From JAFGNV01 sp964612485 (lineage in GTDB: Bacteria > Chloroflexota > Anaerolineae > 4572-78 > J111): a stretch of DNA of 64,000 nt. The translations under genes and the position numbers were made by a program. Below, piece after piece: positions 40,219 to 49,352 of this stretch. The stretch covers positions 1-64,000 of the forward strand of contig CAZTFF010000012.1 in NCBI GenBank assembly GCA_964612485.1. Direction: 5' to 3'. A model generated the notes under the pieces. It was not told the origin of the DNA. It made no database searches and worked only from the letters and a program-made list of their open reading frames with translations. How positions within the stretch are numbered: position 1 is the stretch's first letter; each line of letters starts with the position of its first letter.

Positions 40219-40335
40219 AAGTTTTTGTTCGCTTTCTATCGGAATAGTTATTTCCAAAATGTGCAGTGTATCGCGTATTTCGTAAAATCGCCTACACGCA
40301 ATACGCTGTACGAAATATGAAATTACGGTATAGAG

Positions 40336-41502
40336 TCAATAGACACATGCATCATCTATATAAATGGTGCCGGCAACCGGCGATTCGTACCATTCAAAGA
40401 CAATTTGTATTTTGTTGATATGCGTTAAATCTATCTGTTCTTGTGCCAGGGAGCCGGTGGTGAAATCGACCAGGGGAATATTGACCTGCTGCCATTGATC
40501 GGTGATGGGGCGGTAATCGTTAATCGTTCGATAATACCGTCGAAACCCGCCTCCTTCAACTTCTTCCATCAACCATATGTTGGCGGTTTCACCTCCCTGC
40601 GTCCCCCGGACATAAAAAGATAAGATATGTTCCTGGCTCAAATCAACGCCTTCTTTGCCGTCGATCAAAATTTCCCAGCCCGCATAGTCGGTAGGGGGAT
40701 CAAGCTCATATTCAAGGGCCACACCCGATCCGGTATGGCCTACCTCAACCAGTGTGGCCGTGATAATCGATTGTCCAACCTGAAATTTGTTGAACCCGGT
40801 CGTGACATCTCGCAAAAAACAGTCGGGGGTGTAAATGTCGGACTGCCACGGTAACGGCGTGGCGTTATCAGCATGCAGGCCTGTGGTGCCTGCTACCAAC
40901 TCTGTAGAATTTGTGGGGGCCGGGGTGGAGGTGTCAGGCGGCGTGGTTGGCGAGGGTGAGGGCGTGATCGTGGGCGTATCGGTTGGCAGTTTGGTTGGTG
41001 ATGGGGTCGGCGTTGGTGTGGGCGTATCGGTTGGGTGCGGTGGTTGGGTTGGTACAGGCGTTTCCGTAGCGGCAGGCGTTATCACGATAGGGGGTGTTGC
41101 TGTTGAAGCAGCAACCGGCAGATTAGAGGGAGCAGCCTCTATGCCCAGCCATATCAAGAAAATAATCAGGCCGGCGCCAATCATCAGCCCGATAACGCTA
41201 TACTGTATCCATCGATGGCTGGTGGCTGGGTTATCAGATCGAAATAACGGTTTAGAGCGACCGGCTTCAACGGAAATTGCGGCCAGTTCTGTTTCAAGAT
41301 CGCGAATTCTGGCTTGCGTTTCTTCAATTTCGCGCGCGGCTTCATCCCGGCCCCGTATATCGGATACTTCCGCAAACGACTCGCCGCCTTTCCTGGCAAT
41401 TGTTTCTTTGTAGTGATAGAGATTGTCGTAATACACCGGTAACAGGTCCTGTAACCGGGCAAGTTCTTTTTCTAGCATGCCGCGACGATTTTTATCGTTC
41501 AT
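40336..41502 (-). CDS. Membrane-anchored surface protein with carbohydrate-binding-like domain
   Basis: This 388-residue protein has a cytoplasmic coiled-coil N-terminus (residues 1-80), one membrane segment (about 103-123), a Thr/Pro-rich linker (about 130-205), and a C-terminal beta-sandwich (about 215-388). The sandwich resembles CBM11-type carbohydrate-binding domains, with GVALEYELDPPTDYAGWEI and the ending VAGTIYIDDACVY. The N-terminal MLEKELARLQDLLPVYYDNL resembles small helical domains found ahead of signalling modules. Function is unknown. AAGGATGA precedes the ATG. Confidence 0.65.
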   Translation of the reverse strand: MNDKNRRGMLEKELARLQDLLPVYYDNLYHYKETIARKGGESFAEVSDIRGRDEAAREIEETQARIRDLETELAAISVEAGRSKPLFRSDNPATSHRWIQYSVIGLMIGAGLIIFLIWLGIEAAPSNLPVAASTATPPIVITPAATETPVPTQPPHPTDTPTPTPTPSPTKLPTDTPTITPSPSPTTPPDTSTPAPTNSTELVAGTTGLHADNATPLPWQSDIYTPDCFLRDVTTGFNKFQVGQSIITATLVEVGHTGSGVALEYELDPPTDYAGWEILIDGKEGVDLSQEHILSFYVRGTQGGETANIWLMEEVEGGGFRRYYRTINDYRPITDQWQQVNIPLVDFTTGSLAQEQIDLTHINKIQIVFEWYESPVAGTIYIDDACVY

Positions 41503-41631
41503 CGGTCATCCTTAACCGTTTAGCAAACGTGCCATAGGGATTGAGAAGGAGGTTGGTGAGCCGGAGCAGGCGGGACGATGGGTGAACTATTCAGATTATA
41601 ACACAGCACCCAACCGGCTGACAAGCGATTT

Positions 41632-42141
41632 CTAAAATGCCTGAGCCAGAGCGTGTAACGCCTCATCATCAATTTGATAGAGGGTCCATTCATCTTTGGG
41701 ATGCGCGCCGAGCTTTTTGTAAAAATTGATCGCCGGTTCGTTCCAGGTGAGCACCGTCCATTCCAGCTTGCGCCCGCCCCGGATTTCGACCAGTTTGGCC
41801 AGGTAATTTAACATGGTCTGTCCGATTCCCCGCCCGCGCATTTCCGGTTCTACAAACAGATCTTCGATATAAATGCCGGTTCGTCCGGAAAAGGTGGAAA
41901 ATGTTTGAAAAAACAGGGCAAAACCCACCGGCTCGTTCTCATATTCGGCAAAAATCACCTCGGCTGCGGGCCGTTCACCAAAGAGGACATCGTGGAGCGT
42001 GGTTTCGGTGACAACCACCTGGTCGAGCCGTTCTTCATATTCGGCCAATTTTTCAATGAAGTCATAGACCAGAGGGACATCCTGAACCTGGGCAAATCGT
42101 AAGTTCAATTCGGGAATTTTGGTTGAAATTTGTCGAAGCAT
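41632..42141 (-). CDS. GNAT N-acetyltransferase (diamine-acetyltransferase-like)
   Basis: This 169-residue protein has the GNAT fold with the acetyl-CoA loop EMRGRGIGQTML and the NEPAINFYKKLGA region. The order and residues (IEDLFVEPEMRGRGIG, then LEWTVLTWNEPAI) resemble spermidine/spermine and thialysine acetyltransferases. ATG 42141 is favoured because the longer frame reaches into a region without coding character. Substrate unknown. Confidence 0.82.
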   Translation of the reverse strand: MLRQISTKIPELNLRFAQVQDVPLVYDFIEKLAEYEERLDQVVVTETTLHDVLFGERPAAEVIFAEYENEPVGFALFFQTFSTFSGRTGIYIEDLFVEPEMRGRGIGQTMLNYLAKLVEIRGGRKLEWTVLTWNEPAINFYKKLGAHPKDEWTLYQIDDEALHALAQAF

Positions 42142-42250
42142 GAAACGCTCTCTTTCTGAAAGTGGGTTTGGAAACGGCTCCCATTTTAACACAAGAATGA
42201 TGATTGGCTAAAATGGATTTTGTCGATGAGTTGCGGGGAAAGCCTGAAAC

Positions 42251-42293
42251 AAAAAAATCGCTCTCACCGTTTATGATGGGAGCGATTTTTTTA
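42251..42293 (-). terminator. Terminator of tmRNA
   Basis: On the minus strand AAAAAAATCGCTC pairs with GAGCGATTTTTTT around a 16-base loop. It stands immediately downstream of the tmRNA 3' end. Confidence 0.85.
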
Positions 42294-42294
42294 G

Positions 42295-42701
42295 TGGAGA
42301 TGGCGGGAGTCGAACCCGCGTCCAGAAAAGCTGGCTGCAAACGTCTACGAGCGTAGGTGACACGCATCATCTCGTTTGGGTTTCGTCGGCCACCGGAGTT
42401 CACCCAAACCAGCCGATGGGTCTTGACCGGTGTTTATCGGCGTCGCACCGGAGCACCTCGATTTATCTGTCACCCGGCCCCCTCTCTCGAGGACAAGAAG
42501 AAGCGCGGGCGTGGCCTAATTTTGTTAGGCCATTGGATGTTCGCTACTTAACTTACGCCGCGAGGGGCAAAGCGTTGTAGGAACGACCGTTGAAAGCAGG
42601 AACTTTCTCGGCAACTATTGTTTTGCCCAGTTTAACGAGTTAGAACAGCTCGGCTCGCAGTTTACATCCTTCCACTTCCCTGTCGAAGCCGTTTCATCCC
42701 C
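42295..42701 (-). ncRNA. ssrA: Transfer-messenger RNA
   Basis: The 5' end GGGGATGAAACGGCTTCGAC and the 3' T-arm GGTTCGACTCCCGCCATCTCC form the tRNA-like domain, with acceptor GGGGATG facing CATCTCC. CCA is not encoded. Between them, the resume frame gives the tag AEKVPAFNGRSYNALPLAA followed by TAA. Pseudoknot-forming pairs follow, for example TGGCCTAAC/GTTAGGCCA. About 407 bases, one-piece form. It releases stalled ribosomes with SmpB. Confidence 0.95.
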
Positions 42702-42712
42702 AAGCAAAAGGA

Positions 42713-42741
42713 ATTATAGCACAGGCGTGTTAGAATTACAA
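42713..42741 (-). promoter_or_regulatory. Promoter of tmRNA
   Basis: On the minus strand TTGTAA and TATAAT are 17 bases apart, and the -10 box ends 12 bases before the mature 5' end. Confidence 0.75.
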
Positions 42742-42771
42742 TAGATTCGTTACAGATATTTCGCATAAACC

Positions 42772-42800
42772 TTGACATGGTTATGAAGTGCGAGTATAAT
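42772..42800 (+). promoter_or_regulatory. Perfect-consensus promoter of the recombinase-like gene
   Basis: TTGACA, 17 bases, TATAAT. This is an exact sigma-70 consensus, reading away from ssrA into a leader of about 110 bases before the recombinase-like gene. It suggests strong constant expression. Confidence 0.8.
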
Positions 42801-42919
42801 TATTTATGTAAATCGCACAAATGAGCGAGAAAGTTCATACGTTACCAACCTGAAACCTTTAAAAGCTTGTTCTGGCCTTCAGGGTTGTCGTATTAACGGT
42901 CGTGCAAGGAGTAAAGATC

Positions 42920-43870
42920 ATGGCTGATAGTCAAGTTCCATTATTTCCCAAAAAGGGTGCTAAAGGTCAATATGGGCCGCCAATCACGCAGATAAAATCT
43001 GTAGACTCTAACTCATCGCTGGCCACGGCTACCAGCGCTTACTACGATCATATGGTGCGGCAGGGCTTTTCGGAACACACCATCAAAGCCTTTGCCGGCG
43101 ATTTGCGCCTGCTGCAAAAATATTTTAGCGGCAGCATGCTTATTAGCAAGCTGGGCACCAAAGATTTGAATGATTTTTTGACTTGGCTGTTACACTATCG
43201 CGGCGTGCCGTGCAGCCCCAAATCTTACGCCCGGCGCGTGACCACGCTCAAGAACTTTTTTGGCTGGCTGGCCAGTATTAACGCTATTCCACACGACCCG
43301 GCAGCCGCCATTATCCACACCCGTGTCAAAACCCCCCTGCCAACCTATTTGAATGACAATCAGGTGGAAAAATTTCTGGATGCGGCGGAACGCAAACTCA
43401 ACAGCCCCAAACCGGATCCCCGGCCTTATTTGCTGGCGCATCTTATTCTTCAGACCGGCATCAAAAAATCTGAATGTGTGGGCATTGGCCTGAATGATAT
43501 TGACCGTTCCGGCGAACAGCCCACGATTTTGATCCGCTACAGCAATCCCCGCATGCAGCATAAAGAGCGCAAATTAGCCTTTGCACCGGAATTGTTGCCC
43601 GTGCTGGATCAATACCTGGAAAAATATAAACCCGAAACCAATTTATTTGAATGTACGCCTCGAAATCTGGAATATGTGCTGGCCGACATTTCGGAAGCCG
43701 CGGGATTAGCCAACCAGGTGTCGTTTGAGATGCTGCGTTGGACCTCGGCGGTTCGGGATTTTCGTGATGGTATGGATCACGACCATTTACGCAAAAAGAT
43801 GGGCTTATCAAAAATCACATGGCGCGAAACATCGGAGAAGTTGGCCAAGCTGTCCGATCCTGGTTTGTAG
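42920..43870 (+). CDS. Tyrosine-recombinase-like protein lacking the catalytic residues
   Basis: This 316-residue protein has the two-part XerC/D layout: a SAM-like core-binding domain (about residues 35-125, with GFSEHTIKAFAGDLRLLQKY) and a catalytic-domain homologue (about 145-316). Key residues look lost. The first Arg is replaced (TGIKKSE), the HxxR box reads FEMLRW, and the final segment after MGLSKITW has no Tyr at all. A DNA-binding but non-cutting role is likely. AAGGAG stands eight bases before the ATG. It is next to ssrA but on its 5' side, so it is not an ordinary island integrase. Confidence 0.75.
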   Translation: MADSQVPLFPKKGAKGQYGPPITQIKSVDSNSSLATATSAYYDHMVRQGFSEHTIKAFAGDLRLLQKYFSGSMLISKLGTKDLNDFLTWLLHYRGVPCSPKSYARRVTTLKNFFGWLASINAIPHDPAAAIIHTRVKTPLPTYLNDNQVEKFLDAAERKLNSPKPDPRPYLLAHLILQTGIKKSECVGIGLNDIDRSGEQPTILIRYSNPRMQHKERKLAFAPELLPVLDQYLEKYKPETNLFECTPRNLEYVLADISEAAGLANQVSFEMLRWTSAVRDFRDGMDHDHLRKKMGLSKITWRETSEKLAKLSDPGL

Positions 43871-43895
43871 GGGGTTCTACAATTTTGGTTTTTAG

Positions 43896-45896
43896 CTATA
43901 AAACATTCCCCACCAAGGCCATCAACCCCACAAAAATGATCTGCACGGCGAAGAGACCGCCTAACACCATCAGCACAATAATCGCCGGGTTCGTATCCTG
44001 GCTGAATGACACCTCTTCCCCCTCAATTATTTGTTTGACTCCTTCTACTGCCTGCTGCGCATAAAAATCCGGAGATTTCCGATCCATCCCAACCCAGCGC
44101 CAATTCTGTTCTGCCGAAGGGATGACCAGTTTCAGAGCCGGGCTGGCTTCAACTTCGGCGGCAACCTGCGATGCGGTCAGCGCCTGCCAGGAGCCGATGA
44201 TGGCTTTTGCGTTTCGTAAGTCGGAAACATTTTGTACCGCATCCTTATTTTCCAGCGAACTGTCACTCCCTACTTCGCCGCCCATGGCCCGGTTGGCGTC
44301 CGGGGTGAGGCCGATCGGTTTGATTTGAATGCCGGCCAACGCGTACTGCAACTGTTTGATGATCTTTTGGCCCAATTGCCCGGCATTATCATCAATCACC
44401 ACCACAGACACTTCCGCCAGCCGTTGGGCCTCGTTGGCCTCTTCCAATTGCCCATCCTGTCGAATAGCCAGCCAGTGGTACACACCCACGCCAACCGCCA
44501 GCAAAGTGATGATCAACGCATCAAGAACGAGGGTGATGAAATCGGTAGGCAGGTCGGCGCCCAACAGGGCGGTGAGGATATGGTAGACAAACCAGCCCGC
44601 GCTGCCAAAAATAGCCAGCATTGCCGCCAGCAGATAAACGTAGAGGTAAATCTTGCGGGTGGTTGAGCGGCGTTCTTCAATGGCGGCCTGCCGGCTGTCT
44701 CCGCCAGTGGTCAGAGCCAAGTTTTGCGAGCGCCGCCACGGCAGCAGCCAGACCGGGATGCCGACAACGATCATCGCCGTAAAGATAGCAACCTCTTCCC
44801 GGTAAAAGGCCAGCCCAATCTCGGCGGGCGTGGTCAGCATATCGATCAACAGGCTCAACAGCCCGCCGAGGCCGCCCAATAAAACCCCCAATCCAATGGC
44901 GGCCACCAGGTAGGCGTAAATCCGGCGAACCGTGGCCTGTCGCGGTCCTTCGGGAGCCTGGCGGGCATCCTGGCGCAGTACCGTCCAGTGGTAGGCCCAA
45001 AACAGGCCGCCTACAATAAGCAGCGGAACCGGCCCGCTTAGCTGGCTCAACAACGGTTCTTCGGCGGGCGGCGCGCCCAGGGCCAGTTCAATCAATCGTT
45101 TGAGCAGCCCGCTGGCGCTGGTTACGGTCATCACCAGAAATACAAAGATATTCAAGTAAAGATAGATTTTGCGCAGAATGGAGCGTTCTTCTGAAGGGTC
45201 GCCTGATAGGAAACCGGACTGAAGCGGCAGCCAATGCGCGATCCAGACAACACAGCCTACCAGCAGTTGCGCGCCGGCATTGGCAACGGCGGTTTCCCAG
45301 TTGAGGCCGGTGGCGGCGGTTTCCATCAAGGTTTGCAGCAGGCTCACCGCGCCCCAGGCGGTCATCACCAGGCCGGTTTGAGAAAAAATAAACAGGTAGA
45401 TGCGGCGGATGCCCAGGTAATCTTCACGCGGGGGTAATATCCGGTTATCCGTTCGGATTTGTTGGCCGATGTAGAGCCAAACTACGCTCCAGGCGATGAT
45501 GGCGGCCAGATGTTCGCCTGTGGTCAGATCATAGGGATAGTAATCTTTGGGCGTGCTGCCCAGTAGCGCTAAAAGGGTGTTATCAACCAGCCGGTAGACG
45601 TTGGCAATCACGGGGACCGCGCCCAGGCCCATCATCACGCCAAAAAAGAGCCGGCGGATCGTGCCGCCGCGTTCTTCTTGATCGCCGGCGGCCAGCCGTT
45701 GGGCGATGAGCCAGTGGAAAAGAAAAATAGGTAATCCCACAATAATCACGGCCAGTAAGCTGGCCAGTTCGGTGATTTGCCCCTGGCCAATCTGCTCGGT
45801 CAAAACGAGGCGGGCCAGCAGAATAATGGCCCACACCACCGCGGTCAGGCTGATGGCCGAGACCAGATACAGGTAGATTCGTCGAACAGTTTTCAT
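43896..45896 (-). CDS. Membrane protein of five DUF5671-like repeats
   Basis: This 666-residue protein has some 16 membrane segments. A unit of about 105 residues starting (V/L/T)R(R/K)IYLY recurs five times (near residues 4, 124, 238, 326 and 415) and matches DUF5671. After the fifth unit comes a soluble region (about 490-625) with VVVIDDNAGQLGQKIIKQL, then a last membrane segment. The soluble part refers to no known catalytic domain. Function unknown. It lies seven bases after the small membrane protein gene. Confidence 0.7.
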   Translation of the reverse strand: MKTVRRIYLYLVSAISLTAVVWAIILLARLVLTEQIGQGQITELASLLAVIIVGLPIFLFHWLIAQRLAAGDQEERGGTIRRLFFGVMMGLGAVPVIANVYRLVDNTLLALLGSTPKDYYPYDLTTGEHLAAIIAWSVVWLYIGQQIRTDNRILPPREDYLGIRRIYLFIFSQTGLVMTAWGAVSLLQTLMETAATGLNWETAVANAGAQLLVGCVVWIAHWLPLQSGFLSGDPSEERSILRKIYLYLNIFVFLVMTVTSASGLLKRLIELALGAPPAEEPLLSQLSGPVPLLIVGGLFWAYHWTVLRQDARQAPEGPRQATVRRIYAYLVAAIGLGVLLGGLGGLLSLLIDMLTTPAEIGLAFYREEVAIFTAMIVVGIPVWLLPWRRSQNLALTTGGDSRQAAIEERRSTTRKIYLYVYLLAAMLAIFGSAGWFVYHILTALLGADLPTDFITLVLDALIITLLAVGVGVYHWLAIRQDGQLEEANEAQRLAEVSVVVIDDNAGQLGQKIIKQLQYALAGIQIKPIGLTPDANRAMGGEVGSDSSLENKDAVQNVSDLRNAKAIIGSWQALTASQVAAEVEASPALKLVIPSAEQNWRWVGMDRKSPDFYAQQAVEGVKQIIEGEEVSFSQDTNPAIIVLMVLGGLFAVQIIFVGLMALVGNVL

Positions 45897-45903
45897 TTTT
45901 GCC

Positions 45904-46371
45904 TCACTCCTTTTCTTCGTTCCAATTATATCCCCAGTACGGATAGGGATAACCGGTTAGCTTCCATTGTCCCTGGTCATTTTGATGCAGGTAGGCGCTT
46001 TCATCCCGTGAATTACGGCCGCTGTCAAAGGGGCCGCCGCCCACATAGGTAATGATAGAAATATCTACCGTGGCCCGGTCGTTGTCGATGGTTGTTTTGC
46101 CGATCTTAAGCGAGGCCTCGGAATTACTGTCTACCATGCGGATAAATTCATCCAGATCGGGTTTGGATTTAAGATCGTCGGCCAGGTAGCCGTAGGCTTT
46201 GCTGAATTCCTCGCGCTGGATGGCTAAAAAGTAGTTGTGGACCACCCCCTCCGGCGTATCTTCGGCCATATAGGTTTCTGTTTGCCCGCGCGCCAGTACC
46301 AACACTACGGCAACGATCACCAATAAAACAATGCCCATAACAATGCCGGTAAGAAATTTGTCGCTCTTCAT
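45904..46371 (-). CDS. Small membrane-anchored protein with DUF4878/NTF2-like domain
   Basis: This 155-residue protein has one N-terminal membrane segment (about residues 8-28), then an extracytoplasmic NTF2/lumazine-like fold. VVHNYFLAIQREEFSKAYGYL is the typical first helix pair and WKLTGYPYPY the last strand. Such domains are often lipoprotein-like stress or substrate-binding modules. Function unknown. It is seven bases upstream of the DUF5671 protein gene. Confidence 0.65.
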   Translation of the reverse strand: MKSDKFLTGIVMGIVLLVIVAVVLVLARGQTETYMAEDTPEGVVHNYFLAIQREEFSKAYGYLADDLKSKPDLDEFIRMVDSNSEASLKIGKTTIDNDRATVDISIITYVGGGPFDSGRNSRDESAYLHQNDQGQWKLTGYPYPYWGYNWNEEKE

Positions 46372-46552
46372 TGTGTATTTCCTCCATAAAAGATTCCAGC
46401 TTCAGTATAACATTGAACACTTTGTTTGTAACCTGTCGAAAGTTAGGTTGGGGGAGAGTTTGAAATGAGGTCACGTTTTTAACGTGGCGTCTCTTTGTGG
46501 GAAAATTGCACGTTGCGAGCGTGTCTACCTTTGTGACTGCCCCCCAAGGATG

Positions 46553-47995
46553 TTACGCTTCATCTGCAAAGCCGCCGTCTTCTAAAAGGGGGTATTCGAT
46601 GCGGGCGCGGGCGACGGCCAGCCCATCGACGGCCAGGACGGTGAAATAAATGGCATTACGCAGAATGACCTGATCGCCAACCTGGGGCACCCGGCCCAAT
46701 TCGGCCATGATCAGGCCGCCAATCGTTTCTATATCGGGAAGCGCTTCCTCATCGCCCAGGTCAACGTAATCTTCAATATCGGCCAGCAGCAAATCGCCGG
46801 CCACTTCCAGCAAGCCGGGGGTCACTTCAACCAGCGGTTCCTTTTCAAGATCAAATTCGTCCCGTACTTCGCCTACTACTTCTTCCACCAGGTCTTCCAG
46901 GGTGACAATGCCGGCGGTGCCGCCAAATTCATCCAGCACAATGGCAAAATGAGTGCGGCGGCGTTTGAAAATAGACAGCAGTTTATCTGCCGGATAATTT
47001 TCCGGCACTACGGGCACCGGGCGTAGCAGCAAACGGATATCAAATGTGCCTTTGGTGCGGGCCTGGTAACGCACCAGGTCTTTTACGTGCAAAATACCTA
47101 CAATGTGGTCTAAATCTTCTTGATAAACCGGCAGGCGGCTGTAATGGCTGTCGGCCATTTGTTGGAGCAGATCGGGCAGGGTGATGTCTTGGGGGACGGC
47201 CTCAACTTTGTTGCGGGGCGTCATTACCTGATGCACGTATCGTTCGGCAAAATCAAAAATATTGCGGATGATCTCCTCTTCGGATTTGCTGATGAGTCCG
47301 CCTTCTACGCTTTCAGATACGATTAATTCCAATTCTTCCGGCGAGTGCAGGCGGGCGTGTCCCTCGGCGGGGGGGATGCGGAATACGTGCAGCAGGCCGT
47401 TGCCGATGCCGTTGAGCAGGCGCACGGGCCAGGAAAAAATCGTTTGCATCAGGCGCATGGGTTGGGCAATGGTCAAAACCGCCCGATCCGGCGCAGCGAG
47501 GGCCAGCGATTTGGGAACCATTTCGCCGACAACGATGTGCAGGTAAGTGAGCAGACTTAGCGCGATCAGGTAGCCGGTGGTGGTTATCAGGGTGTCGTGA
47601 ATATCAAGCCCCAGATATTGGGCCAGGTAAGCTTCGATAAAATGAGCAATTTGCGGCTCGCCGTACATCCCCAGCCCTAGCGAGGCGATGGTAATGCCTA
47701 GTTGAGCGGTGGCAATGTAGCGGTTTTGTTTTTCGTTGGACTCAAGAATGGTAAATACGCCGCGCGCCACGCGGTTGCCATCGATGGCCATTTGCTCTAT
47801 CCGGCTGGGCCGGACGCCGATGATGGCAAATTCGGCTACCACAAACAGCCCGTTGAGAATAACCAGCAAAATAATGATGAGGCCGGGCACCAGCAGCGTG
47901 TTCAGACCGGGTAATTCGTCTGTGGTGGCAGCAGTAATCATAAAAATGGGCAGGGGGAGGCTCAGGGCAAATAGCGTGAGTTTGGCCTTAAGCAT
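46553..47995 (-). CDS. CNNM/CorC-HlyC family transporter (second of a pair)
   Basis: This 480-residue protein has an N-terminal CNNM membrane domain (LVPGLIIILLVILNGLFVVAEFA, ISLGLGMYGEP-like region), two CBS domains (HQVMTPRNKVEAV and IFKRRRTHFAIVLDEFGGTAGIVTLEDLVEEVVGE), and a C-terminal CorC_HlyC FAD-like domain. The family is linked to Mg/Co efflux or membrane-repair roles. Its ATG at 47995 overlaps the stop of its paralogue by eight bases, so the longer frame to 48220 is not used. Confidence 0.9.
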   Translation of the reverse strand: MLKAKLTLFALSLPLPIFMITAATTDELPGLNTLLVPGLIIILLVILNGLFVVAEFAIIGVRPSRIEQMAIDGNRVARGVFTILESNEKQNRYIATAQLGITIASLGLGMYGEPQIAHFIEAYLAQYLGLDIHDTLITTTGYLIALSLLTYLHIVVGEMVPKSLALAAPDRAVLTIAQPMRLMQTIFSWPVRLLNGIGNGLLHVFRIPPAEGHARLHSPEELELIVSESVEGGLISKSEEEIIRNIFDFAERYVHQVMTPRNKVEAVPQDITLPDLLQQMADSHYSRLPVYQEDLDHIVGILHVKDLVRYQARTKGTFDIRLLLRPVPVVPENYPADKLLSIFKRRRTHFAIVLDEFGGTAGIVTLEDLVEEVVGEVRDEFDLEKEPLVEVTPGLLEVAGDLLLADIEDYVDLGDEEALPDIETIGGLIMAELGRVPQVGDQVILRNAIYFTVLAVDGLAVARARIEYPLLEDGGFADEA

Positions 47996-49340
47996 GATCT
48001 GTTGCCTCCCATTCGTGGATATGGGGCGGTATATCGCCGCTGAGTAGCAGCGAAACTTCGGATACGCTGCGCCCGTCGATGGCTTCGATCCGAATGGTGG
48101 TGGCCGGGCTATCGAACTTTGCTTCATCGCCAATTTCGGGTAGCCGGCCCAATTGGCTAAAAACCAGCCCGCCCAGTGTATCGGCCTCTTCGTCGGGCAG
48201 GGAGAGGTCCAGATATTCATTCACATCCGTTACCAACAGATCACCGCGCAGGTGAATCCGGCCTTCCTGGTCGGAAGAGATCAAAGGCAGTTCATCGTCA
48301 AATTCATCCTGGAGTTCGCCAAAAATTTCTTCAACCAGGTCTTCAATGGTGACCAAGCCGGCGGTGCCGCCGAATTCATCCAATACAATGGCAATATATT
48401 GCCCCCGGCTGTTCAAAATGGCCCACACACCGGCCAGGGGCAGGGCTTCAGGAACATAGACAATTTCACGCAGTTCCTGGCGGGGGTTTTGTTGATCTTG
48501 CAAGCGGAGCCTAAAAAGATCTTTGATATGCACAAAACCAATAATATTGTCGATGCTGGATTCGTAGAGCGGAATCCGGGTGTATCCGGCTTTGTAGGCC
48601 AGATCAATCAGGTCTTTAACCGGGGTATCGATCGCCGCCGTCACCATCCGGGTGCGGGGAACCATCACCTGCCGGGCCAGTAATCCCCGCAAGCGAAAGG
48701 CATTGCGCAGCATCTGCTGTTCTTCATCATCCAGAACGCCGCCTAGATGGCTCTCGCTGACCAGCAGTTCAATTTCCTGGGGAGAGTGGATGTGGCTGTG
48801 CCCTTCGGTGTGGTCCACGCGCATTAATTTCAGGATGATGTTGCTGCTGCCGTTGAGAAACCAGATAAAGGGTTTGAAGATGAACAGCGACCATTTCATC
48901 GGCACAACCACCCACAGCGCCATTTTTTCCGGGTATTGGATGGCCACGGATTTGGGAAACAGCTCACCCATCACTACCTGTAAGGTTGTCAATAAAATCA
49001 GTACGCCGATGGCCGTGATAGAAAAGGCCACCGGTTCGGCCAGGTTCCCTAATTGAACCAGCAGCGGCGTTAGCAGCGCGGCTACGGTACTTTGACCGTA
49101 GGCCCCTAACATCAGCGAAGAGATGGTGATGCCCACCTGGCAGGCTGCTACATAGTTATCCAGCGCGGTGCGGTCTTCAACAAGGGGCAGCAAGATTTTG
49201 GCCAGCGGTTCATTTTCTTCGGCCATCTGGGCAATCCGGGTTTTGCGGGCGCTGACGGTGGCAAACTCGGCGGCAACATAAAAGGCGTTGGCCAGGATCA
49301 TTAAGCTGATGACGATGATAACAATGATGATAGTGGTCAT
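47988..49340 (-). CDS. CNNM/CorC-HlyC family transporter (first of a pair)
   Basis: This 450-residue paralogue of the gene that follows it has the same domain order: CNNM membrane part (AFYVAAEFATVSARKTRIAQM), CBS pair (RQVMVPRTRMVTA and YIAIVLDEFGGTAGLVTIEDLVEEIFGE) and CorC_HlyC tail. Tandem CorC genes may form a heteromer. It starts 12 bases after the CDF transporter gene, in one tight operon. Confidence 0.9.
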   Translation of the reverse strand: MTTIIIVIIVISLMILANAFYVAAEFATVSARKTRIAQMAEENEPLAKILLPLVEDRTALDNYVAACQVGITISSLMLGAYGQSTVAALLTPLLVQLGNLAEPVAFSITAIGVLILLTTLQVVMGELFPKSVAIQYPEKMALWVVVPMKWSLFIFKPFIWFLNGSSNIILKLMRVDHTEGHSHIHSPQEIELLVSESHLGGVLDDEEQQMLRNAFRLRGLLARQVMVPRTRMVTAAIDTPVKDLIDLAYKAGYTRIPLYESSIDNIIGFVHIKDLFRLRLQDQQNPRQELREIVYVPEALPLAGVWAILNSRGQYIAIVLDEFGGTAGLVTIEDLVEEIFGELQDEFDDELPLISSDQEGRIHLRGDLLVTDVNEYLDLSLPDEEADTLGGLVFSQLGRLPEIGDEAKFDSPATTIRIEAIDGRSVSEVSLLLSGDIPPHIHEWEATDHA

Positions 49341-49352
49341 TCTGCTCCTGGA

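Noticed and set aside
42295..43870. Genomic island inserted at ssrA
   Set aside because: The recombinase is on the 5' side of ssrA, lacks its catalytic residues, and I found no second copy of the ssrA 3' end in the window.
46553..48220. N-terminal extension of the second CorC/HlyC protein
   Set aside because: The extra 75 residues are the wrong frame of the upstream paralogue; ATG 47995 overlaps its stop in a normal coupled way.
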